The notes beneath the pieces were generated by a model that was given only the letters and a program-made list of their open reading frames with translations, was not told the origin of the DNA and did not search any database. Both the position numbers and the translations under genes were made by a program. 8,422 bases of DNA from contig DILC01000073.1 in the NCBI GenBank assembly GCA_002424865.1, forward strand, positions 33,582 through 42,003, written 5' to 3'. The stretch is from Rhodocyclaceae bacterium UBA5602 (GTDB lineage: Bacteria; Pseudomonadota; Gammaproteobacteria; Burkholderiales; Rhodocyclaceae). Position 1 is the stretch's first letter. Every line of letters starts with the position of its first letter. This document shows positions 1-4,790 of the stretch, piece by piece.

Positions 1-547
1 TCGCGGTAAACGCCTGAGCCGCTGCCGCGTCATGCGCCAAAAACGCATCGCGCACATCCGCGCCGACTTCAAACGCCGCCGCGCCAATGGCCGGCCCCAG
101 CCAAGCCATCAACTGCTCGCCAGGCGTATTCATTTTGGCTACGCTGGCTTCAATCACCCCGTCGGCCAGCCCGCGCCAGCCTGCGTGTACGGCAGAAACC
201 ACCGTGCCGGCTTCATCGCACAACAACACCGGCAGGCAGTCCGCCGTGAGCACCGCGCACACCACGCCGCGCTGGCGGGTGAAGCTGGCATCCGCCTCAA
301 CACCTGCGACAGCCGTTGCCGCATCCACGCATAACGTGCCATGCGTTTGGGTGAGCCACGCTGGATCGCTGGGCAAGCTTTTGCGCAGCCAGGCGCGGTT
401 ATTCAATACCGCCGCTGGATCATCCCCCACGTGCGAGGCCAGGTTAAAACTTGTCCACGGCGCTGTGCTCACGCCACCCTGACGCGTCGTCACCAAGGCA
501 CGCACGTTTTTTGGCGCTGGCCAGCCAGGGGTAATGAAGGTATTCAT
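1..547 (-). CDS. pgeF: PgeF/YfiH laccase-domain protein (purine nucleoside phosphorylase family), C-terminus cut off by window edge
   Basis: The minus-strand frame opens with ATG at 547-545 and stays open for 182 codons to the window edge, starting MNTFITPGWPAPKNVRALVT. The product belongs to the YfiH/PgeF (DUF152, 'polyphenol oxidase') family. Members of that family have been described as purine nucleoside phosphorylases and as peptidoglycan-editing enzymes that remove UDP-MurNAc with L-Ser misincorporated. Visible family motifs are QTHG with His69, TADCLPVLLC with Cys104, and VHAGWRG with His121; these match the His-Cys-His metal ligands of the family. A GPAIG motif follows at about 151-155. 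Family members are about 240-260 residues long, so roughly the last 60-70 are missing. A GAGG ribosome binding site (556-559) lies 8 nt before the ATG and supports this start. The gene follows rluD by 40 bp on the same strand, as in E. coli, so the two are probably cotranscribed. Family membership is firm; the physiological role is less so. Confidence 0.93.
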   Translation of the reverse strand, partial: MNTFITPGWPAPKNVRALVTTRQGGVSTAPWTSFNLASHVGDDPAAVLNNRAWLRKSLPSDPAWLTQTHGTLCVDAATAVAGVEADASFTRQRGVVCAVLTADCLPVLLCDEAGTVVSAVHAGWRGLADGVIEASVAKMNTPGEQLMAWLGPAIGAAAFEVGADVRDAFLAHDAAAAQAFTA

Positions 548-587
548 GAGCAAAACCTCATTGCGTGAATTTCATCAGCGGATGGAA

Positions 588-1616
588 TCAAGTCTGCCGT
601 AAAGCTTGCAGCAGCTGTTCAAAATCATCCGGCAGGGGGACTTCCCACGAAACTTCCTCACCGCTGACCGGGTGGATCAGCGCGAGCCGCCAGGCATGCA
701 GCGCCTGGCGCGGAAAGGCATCCAGCAGCGCCTCGCCGCTGCAGGTTTTGCCATACACCGCATCCCCCGCCAAAGGGTGGCCTTTATGCGCAAGATGCAC
801 GCGAATCTGATGCGTGCGGCCGGTTTCCAGTCGGCATTCGAGCAAAGTGCATTTGGCAAACCGCTCACGCACCGAATAATGCGTGCGGGCTTCTTTGCCG
901 GCGTTCTCGCCTTCCTCGTCATCGTGGTGTTTCACCGGACGCACAACCGCCATTTTGGTGCGGTGCGTCGGATGGCGCGCAATCGGTATATCAATTGTGC
1001 CGCCATGTTCGATCACCCCCAGTGCCAGGGCCAGATAATGCCGATGCACGCTACGCGCCTGCAACTGGCGCACCAGGTCGGTTTGTGCCGTCAGTGTTTT
1101 GGCTACCACCAGCAAACCGCTGGTATCTTTATCCAGCCGGTGCACAATCCCCGCGCGCGGCACGGCAGCCAGTTGCGGCGCGTGATGCAGCAGGGCATTG
1201 AGCAAGGTGCCAGTGGCATTGCCATTGCCCGGATGCACCACCAGACCGGCTGGCTTGTTGATTACGATGAGGGCATCATCCTCGAACACGATGTTGAGCG
1301 CGATATCCTCGGCCGCGTTGCCCTGCGTTTGCAGCAAATCGCCAATGGCCTTGCCAAACGAGACTTCTTCCCCGCCCAGGACATGGCGCTTGCCCGCGTT
1401 TTTATCGGCTGTCGGCACGCCATCAACGCTCACCAGCCCCGCTTTGAGCCACTCTTGCAAGCGGCTCCTGGAGTGTTCCGGATACATTTTGGCGAGCGCC
1501 ACATCCAGCCGCATCCCCGCGTAATCCGGTGGAATGGCAAGCGATTCAGGGGGCAGGGCAGCCGTTTGGCTTGGGCTATAATCCAGCGAAATTTCTTCTG
1601 AGGCATCATTCATCAT
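588..1616 (-). CDS. rluD: RluD, 23S rRNA pseudouridine(1911/1915/1917) synthase
   Basis: This 342-residue RluA-family synthase isomerises uridines 1911, 1915 and 1917 in helix 69 of 23S rRNA. An N-terminal S4-like RNA-binding domain spans about residues 33-95 (GMRLDVALAKMYPEHSRSRL). The catalytic domain carries INKPAGLVVHPG (about 119-130) and the signature GIVHRLDKDTSGLLVV (156-171), where Asp162 is the catalytic aspartate. RLETGRTHQIRVHLAH (262-277), GDAVYG and QALHAWRL follow, all typical of RluD rather than RluA or RluC. Residues 227-243 form an acidic, His-rich loop about a dozen residues longer than in E. coli RluD. The frame stays open upstream to 1739, but that part is antisense to the bamD signal peptide and has no RluD homology, so I chose the ATG at 1616-1614; an immediately following ATG at 1613-1611 is equally possible. 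No well-spaced ribosome binding site is visible: the nearest AGGAA lies about 19 nt upstream. Its start overlaps that of bamD head to head. Confidence 0.95.
   Translation of the reverse strand: MMNDASEEISLDYSPSQTAALPPESLAIPPDYAGMRLDVALAKMYPEHSRSRLQEWLKAGLVSVDGVPTADKNAGKRHVLGGEEVSFGKAIGDLLQTQGNAAEDIALNIVFEDDALIVINKPAGLVVHPGNGNATGTLLNALLHHAPQLAAVPRAGIVHRLDKDTSGLLVVAKTLTAQTDLVRQLQARSVHRHYLALALGVIEHGGTIDIPIARHPTHRTKMAVVRPVKHHDDEEGENAGKEARTHYSVRERFAKCTLLECRLETGRTHQIRVHLAHKGHPLAGDAVYGKTCSGEALLDAFPRQALHAWRLALIHPVSGEEVSWEVPLPDDFEQLLQALRQT
1577..1582 (+). promoter_or_regulatory. Candidate -10 element (TATAAT) of the bamD promoter, inside rluD
   Basis: A perfect TATAAT lies 32 nt before the bamD ATG, antisense to rluD codons for about Asp12-Ser14. 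A transcript starting about 7 nt downstream would have a leader of roughly 25 nt that includes the TGAGG at 1599-1603. No good -35 hexamer is seen at 16-18 bp spacing, so the promoter is inferred from the -10 match and its placement. Confidence 0.5.
1599..1603 (+). promoter_or_regulatory. Ribosome binding site of bamD
   Basis: TGAGG lies 11 nt before the ATG at 1615. It is embedded in the antisense 5' end of rluD and supports the bamD start at the shared CATG rather than a later codon. Confidence 0.5.
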
Positions 1617-1617
1617 G
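1614..1617. other. Shared CATG: head-to-head overlapping start codons of rluD and bamD
   Basis: The tetranucleotide CATG holds the rluD ATG on the minus strand (1616-1614) and the bamD ATG on the plus strand (1615-1617), so the two divergent coding regions have no intergenic DNA. If rluD uses its second ATG (1613-1611), the two starts are instead separated by a single base. Confidence 0.7.
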
Positions 1618-2442
1618 CGTAGTAGTTTAGCGGCATTCCTGCGGACACTCCCTGCTTCTACCCTGGCCAGCCTGTTTTGCCTGGTCTTTTTTGCCTCCGG
1701 TTGCGGCGTGTTGCCCGACCAGGTTGATGAAACCGCCAAATGGTCAGCGCAAAAGCTCTACACCTCGGCCAAAGAATCCATCGCCGAAGGCGGCTACGAC
1801 TTGGGTATCAAGTATTTTGAAAAGCTCGAAGCGCGCTTTCCTTACGGCAAATACGCCCAGCAAGCGCAATTGGAAGTGGCCTACGCTTATTACAAAAAGG
1901 AAGAAACCGCCTCAGCGCTCGCCGCCTGCGACCGGTTTATCCGCCTCCATCCCAATCATCCGAATGTCGATTACGCCTATTACCTCAAGGGGTTGGCTAA
2001 TTTCAACGAGGATCTAGGCATTTTTGGGCGCATCAGCGACCAGGACTTGACCGAGCGCGACCCCGGCGCCGCAGCCGAATCGTTTGACGCCTTCAAAACC
2101 CTGGTGACCCGCTACCCCAACAGCCGCTACACGCCAGATGCCACCTTGCGCATGAATTACCTCGTCAATGCACTGGCCTCGCACGAAGTGCATGTGGCAA
2201 GGTATTACATGAAACGCGGCGCCTATGTAGCCGCCGTGAATCGCGCGCAGTCCTCCATCAAAACCTACCCCAACGCCCCGGCGAATGAAGAAGCGCTATT
2301 CATCATGGTCAAAGCCTATGACCTTTTAGGCATGAACGACCTGCGCGACGACGCCGAGCGCGTCATGCGCAAGAACTTCCCGAAAAGCGAGTATTACGTC
2401 CGTGGCTTGAACCGCACCGAACCGTGGTGGAAGCTTTGGTAA
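1615..2442 (+). CDS. bamD: BamD, outer-membrane protein assembly lipoprotein
   Basis: BamD is the essential lipoprotein of the BAM complex. It sits on the inner leaflet of the outer membrane and works with BamA to insert beta-barrel proteins. The 275-residue product begins with a lipoprotein signal peptide: Arg2 and Arg10, then a hydrophobic stretch ending FFASGC, giving Cys30 as the likely lipidated residue. The mature part is built of about five TPR-like helical repeats (roughly 45-78, 82-116, 152-186, 190-222 and 226-258), with typical pieces such as AKESIAEGGYDLGIKYFEKL, ARFPYGKYAQQAQLEVAYAY and DPGAAAESFDAFKTLVTRYP. The segment FGRISDQDLTERDPGAA is familiar from betaproteobacterial BamD. 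Length agrees with the family (about 245-280 residues). The start is supported by a TGAGG and a TATAAT inside divergent rluD. The C-terminus, EPWWKLW, is rich in aromatic residues. The gene appears to be monocistronic, with convergent selD downstream. Confidence 0.96.
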   Translation: MRSSLAAFLRTLPASTLASLFCLVFFASGCGVLPDQVDETAKWSAQKLYTSAKESIAEGGYDLGIKYFEKLEARFPYGKYAQQAQLEVAYAYYKKEETASALAACDRFIRLHPNHPNVDYAYYLKGLANFNEDLGIFGRISDQDLTERDPGAAAESFDAFKTLVTRYPNSRYTPDATLRMNYLVNALASHEVHVARYYMKRGAYVAAVNRAQSSIKTYPNAPANEEALFIMVKAYDLLGMNDLRDDAERVMRKNFPKSEYYVRGLNRTEPWWKLW

Positions 2443-2469
2443 TTTTGACGGGTGTATTTTGGGCAGTTG

Positions 2470-2561
2470 TTAATGTGAAATGCCTGGGTCAGGCGCGCTA
2501 TGTCATCACCGGGCGAAGCGAGGGGAGTGGCCCGACGCCCAATGGCGTTGTTTCACGTTAA
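2470..2561. repeat. 92-bp palindromic element between bamD and selD
   Basis: The ends form an 11-bp inverted repeat, TTAATGTGAAA (2470-2480) against TTTCACGTTAA (2551-2561), fully paired apart from one T-G wobble. The interior holds smaller hairpins: GCCTG-GGT-CAGGC at 2482-2494, and GGGCG (2511-2515) against CGCCC (2536-2540). An alternative pairing joins TTGGGC at 2459-2464 to GCCCAA at 2537-2542. The right arm supplies the selD stop codon (TAA, minus strand, 2560-2558). It lies between convergent genes and could act as a bidirectional terminator, though there is no U-tract next to the stems. It could also be a copy of a dispersed intergenic repeat or a MITE-like element with TTAA ends. I do not recognise a named family. 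Confidence 0.5.
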
Positions 2562-3595
2562 TCAACCTGTATTGCGGCCTTTCCCGTACGCAGCTCGCCG
2601 ATCACGGCGGCTTTTGCAAACCCTTCCTGCTTGAATTGCGCGAGCACCGCATCTGCTGAGCCAGGCGTGCAGGCAACGAGCAAACCGCCGCTGGTTTGGG
2701 GGTCGGAGAGCATTTTTTGTTGCCAGTCGCTCAAGGTGCTGGCCAGATGAACCTGCTGGCCATAGCCTGCCCAGTTGCGGGCGGAGGCGCCGGTAACGAT
2801 GCCTTGTTGGGCGTGGTGCGCGGCTTCTTCGATGAGCGGAATTTGTGAGAAATGGATCTGGGCGGCGAGCGTTGAGCCTTTGCAGATTTCCAACAAATGC
2901 CCGGCCAGGCCAAAGCCGGTCACATCCGTCATGGCGTGCACGCCGTCCATGCTGGCAAGTACCTGGCCCGGGGTGTTGAGCTGGGTTGTGTAGCGCAGCA
3001 TATCGGCATAACCGGCGGGCGAGAGCTTATCTTTTTTGAGCGCGGCGGAGAGTATGCCGACGCCTAACGGCTTGCCCAGGATCAACACGTCCCCCGCCTT
3101 GCCCGCGCTGTTGCGTTTGACATGGTCGGGGTGAATCAAGCCAATGCCGACCAGGCCATAGATGGGTTCCAGGACGTCGATCGAGTGCCCGCCAGCAATG
3201 GGGATGCCTGCTTTGGCGCAAACTTCTTCGCCACCGGCGAGGATTTCGCGGATGACCTCATGCGGCAGTTTGTCCAGCGGCATGCCAACTAGCGCCAGGG
3301 CAAACAGGGGGCGAGCGCCCATGGCGTAGACGTCGGACAAGGCATTGGTGGCGGCAATGCGGCCGAAGTCACGCGGGTTATCGACGATCGGGGTGAAAAA
3401 ATCGGTCGTCGCGACGATGGCTTGCTGCGGATTTAAACGGTACACCGCTGCGTCGTCCGAGGTTTCAGTGCCGACAAGCAAGTCTGTGGGGAAGGTTTTA
3501 AAAGGGGAGGCGGCGAGCAACTGCGCTAAGACAGCGGGCGCAATTTTGCAGCCGCAGCCGCCGCCATGCGAGAATTGGGTTAATCGTACGGACAT
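2558..3595 (-). CDS. selD: SelD, selenide water dikinase (selenophosphate synthetase)
   Basis: SelD makes monoselenophosphate from selenide and ATP, releasing AMP and phosphate. The product is the selenium donor for selenocysteine and for 2-selenouridine in tRNA. The 345-residue protein starts MSVRLTQFSHGGGCGCKIAP. Cys14 and Lys17 correspond to the essential Cys17 and Lys20 of E. coli; the codon is TGC, so this is a Cys enzyme, not a selenoprotein. Metal and ATP-binding motifs of the PurM/AIRS-like fold follow: TSDDAAVY (about 46-52), TTDFFTPIVDNPRDFGRIAA (63-82), ATNALSDVYAMG, AGGHSID (134-140), AMTDVTGFGLAGH (221-233, Asp224) and SDPQTSGGLL (297-306). The frame extends upstream to 3655, but only within antisense mnmH sequence, so the ATG at 3595-3593 is preferred; I see no good ribosome binding site. 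It is divergent from mnmH, a user of its product, and converges on bamD. Neither selA nor selB is in the window. Confidence 0.97.
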   Translation of the reverse strand: MSVRLTQFSHGGGCGCKIAPAVLAQLLAASPFKTFPTDLLVGTETSDDAAVYRLNPQQAIVATTDFFTPIVDNPRDFGRIAATNALSDVYAMGARPLFALALVGMPLDKLPHEVIREILAGGEEVCAKAGIPIAGGHSIDVLEPIYGLVGIGLIHPDHVKRNSAGKAGDVLILGKPLGVGILSAALKKDKLSPAGYADMLRYTTQLNTPGQVLASMDGVHAMTDVTGFGLAGHLLEICKGSTLAAQIHFSQIPLIEEAAHHAQQGIVTGASARNWAGYGQQVHLASTLSDWQQKMLSDPQTSGGLLVACTPGSADAVLAQFKQEGFAKAAVIGELRTGKAAIQVD

Positions 3596-3596
3596 G
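3593..3596. other. Shared CATG: head-to-head overlapping start codons of selD and mnmH
   Basis: CATG contains the selD ATG (3595-3593, minus) and the mnmH ATG (3594-3596, plus). Neither start has a convincing Shine-Dalgarno sequence at normal spacing. An in-frame ATG at 3606 is an alternative mnmH start and would leave a 10-bp gap between the coding regions. Confidence 0.6.
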
Positions 3597-4703
3597 ATTC
3601 TTGATATGGGCAAAAGGCTGGCAACGGTAGCACAAATCGCGGAATTCGACGCCATTATTGATGTGCGTTCGCCCGCTGAATTTCTTGAGGATCATGTGCC
3701 GGGTGCGCAAAATTGCCCGGTGTTGAGCAATGAAGAACGCATCAAGGTTGGCACGCTGTACAAGCAGGTGTCGGCTTTTGAGGCTAAAAAATTGGGCGCG
3801 GTGCTGGTCGGGCGGAATATTTCCACGATGCTGGAAACGCATTTTCTCGATAAGCCAAAAAACTGGCGGCCACTCATCATGTGCTGGCGCGGCGGGCAGC
3901 GTAGCGGGGCGGTGAGCCACGTGATGCGCGAAGTCGGTTGGGATGCGCATCAGCTCGCCGGAGGCTACAAGGCCTGGCGTCGGCATGTGATTGCTGAATT
4001 GGAAACACTGCCTGACCAGTTTTATTTTCGCGTGATCAGCGGCGCCACCGGCAGCGGCAAAAGCCAGTTGCTGGAGTCCCTGGCGCGGCAGGGCGCGCAG
4101 GTATTGCATCTGGAGGCGTTGGCGGAACACAAGGGCTCGGTCTTGGGCGGCTTGCCCGGACAGCAGCAGCCCTCGCAAAAGGCTTTTGAGACGCGGCTTC
4201 ATGGCGCATTCAAGAGGCTGAATCCAATGCTGCCGGTGTTCGTCGAGGCCGAGAGCCGGGTGATCGGCAAGCTGCGCCTGCCGGAGAACTTAATCGCCGT
4301 TTTACGGCGTGCGCATTGTGTGCGGCTGGCGGTGGCCTTTGATGCGCGGGTTGATTTTTTGCTGGCCGATTACGCGCATGCTTTGCAGAATGTGCCCTGG
4401 CTGCTGGAATGTCTTGGGCGGTTGAAAGGTTTGCACAGCAACGACACCCTGGCGCACTGGAAGGCGCTGGTAGCGCAGGGTGAGTTTCGTGCCTTGGTGG
4501 GCGATTTATTGAAACGGCATTACGATCCGCAGTATCAGCGCTCGCAGCTTAACCATTATGTCCAGCACAGTGAGGCTGAATTGATCAGTTTAGCCACGCT
4601 TTTACCGCCATCGCTGGATGACGAAGCTGCTAACATGCTTGCAAAGCCTGATATGGCTCAATCGCGAGTTAGACCGGTTGAGCCAAAACAGGAAAATGAA
4701 TAA
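3594..4703 (+). CDS. mnmH: MnmH/SelU, tRNA 2-selenouridine synthase
   Basis: MnmH (SelU, YbbB) replaces the sulfur of 2-thiouridine at wobble position 34 of Lys, Glu and Gln tRNAs with selenium, using selenophosphate and passing through a geranylated intermediate. The 369-residue product has an N-terminal rhodanese domain (about 10-135): IIDVRSPAEFLEDHVPGAQN at 21-40, the active-site loop MCWRGGQRSG with Cys97 (the same position as the catalytic Cys of E. coli), and LAGGYKAWRRHV. A P-loop domain follows with Walker A GATGSGKS (150-157), a HLEALAEHKGSVLGG segment (172-186) and a VEAESRVIGKLRLP motif (217-230). The core seems to end near residue 340; the last 29 residues form a polar tail that overlaps an 11-bp inverted repeat in the DNA. 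The frame is open upstream to 3345, but that is antisense to selD, so I take the ATG at 3594, with 3606 as alternative. Divergent from selD, its substrate supplier. Confidence 0.96.
   Translation: MILDMGKRLATVAQIAEFDAIIDVRSPAEFLEDHVPGAQNCPVLSNEERIKVGTLYKQVSAFEAKKLGAVLVGRNISTMLETHFLDKPKNWRPLIMCWRGGQRSGAVSHVMREVGWDAHQLAGGYKAWRRHVIAELETLPDQFYFRVISGATGSGKSQLLESLARQGAQVLHLEALAEHKGSVLGGLPGQQQPSQKAFETRLHGAFKRLNPMLPVFVEAESRVIGKLRLPENLIAVLRRAHCVRLAVAFDARVDFLLADYAHALQNVPWLLECLGRLKGLHSNDTLAHWKALVAQGEFRALVGDLLKRHYDPQYQRSQLNHYVQHSEAELISLATLLPPSLDDEAANMLAKPDMAQSRVRPVEPKQENE
4654..4685. repeat. Inverted repeat (hairpin) inside the 3' end of mnmH
   Basis: TGGCTCAATCG (4654-4664) pairs with CGGTTGAGCCA (4675-4685) over 11 bp with one T-G wobble, around a 10-nt loop. 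It lies in codons of the mnmH C-terminal tail, ending 15 nt before the stop codon. It is followed by AAAACAGG rather than a T-run, so it is not a standard rho-independent terminator on the plus strand, and I see no T-run after it on the minus strand either. It might stabilise the mRNA 3' end or be a repeat captured by the reading frame. Confidence 0.6.
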
Positions 4704-4719
4704 TCGAATGAATTACAAA

Positions 4720-4761
4720 TTGATTGCGCGTTAAAACAACTTAAGTTGATCAATAAATCAA
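4720..4761. promoter_or_regulatory. AT-rich region with nested palindromes upstream of the 2-oxoacid oxidoreductase (candidate operator/promoter)
   Basis: A perfect 12-bp palindrome, CAACTTAAGTTG (4737-4748), overlaps a perfect 8-bp palindrome, TTGATCAA (4746-4753), and both are bracketed by TTGATT (4720-4725) and AATCAA (4756-4761). The stretch is far more AT-rich than its surroundings and lies 30-71 nt before the start codon of the large oxidoreductase, where a promoter with a regulator site would be expected. I could not assign a convincing -35/-10 pair, nor name the regulator. Confidence 0.4.
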
Positions 4762-4778
4762 ATTTTGCTATTCCTTAA

Positions 4779-4783
4779 CGGAG
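4779..4783 (+). promoter_or_regulatory. Ribosome binding site of the 2-oxoacid oxidoreductase gene
   Basis: CGGAG lies 7 nt before the ATG at 4791. It fixes that start and marks independent translation from mnmH, which ends 87 bp upstream. Confidence 0.7.
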
Positions 4784-4790
4784 TTTCACG

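Noticed and set aside
606..1601. 331-codon open frame on the plus strand, opposite rluD
   Set aside because: It mirrors the rluD coding strand, its translation shows no recognisable domain, and RluD motifs are unmistakable on the other strand.
1617..1739. N-terminal extension of the rluD reading frame (41 codons)
   Set aside because: It is antisense to the bamD signal peptide, has no counterpart in RluD proteins, and bamD has its own promoter-like sequence and ribosome binding site.
3545..3560. Possible selenocysteine codon at the SelD active site
   Set aside because: The codons at the active site are TGC on the minus strand, not TGA, so the enzyme uses cysteine.
3345..3593. N-terminal extension of the mnmH reading frame (83 codons)
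   Set aside because: It is antisense to the conserved N-terminal part of selD, and its translation has no rhodanese-like sequence. The protein homology begins after the ATG at 3594.
3596..3655. N-terminal extension of the selD reading frame (20 codons)
   Set aside because: It is antisense to the start of mnmH and is absent from SelD proteins, which begin a few residues before the RLTQFSHG motif.
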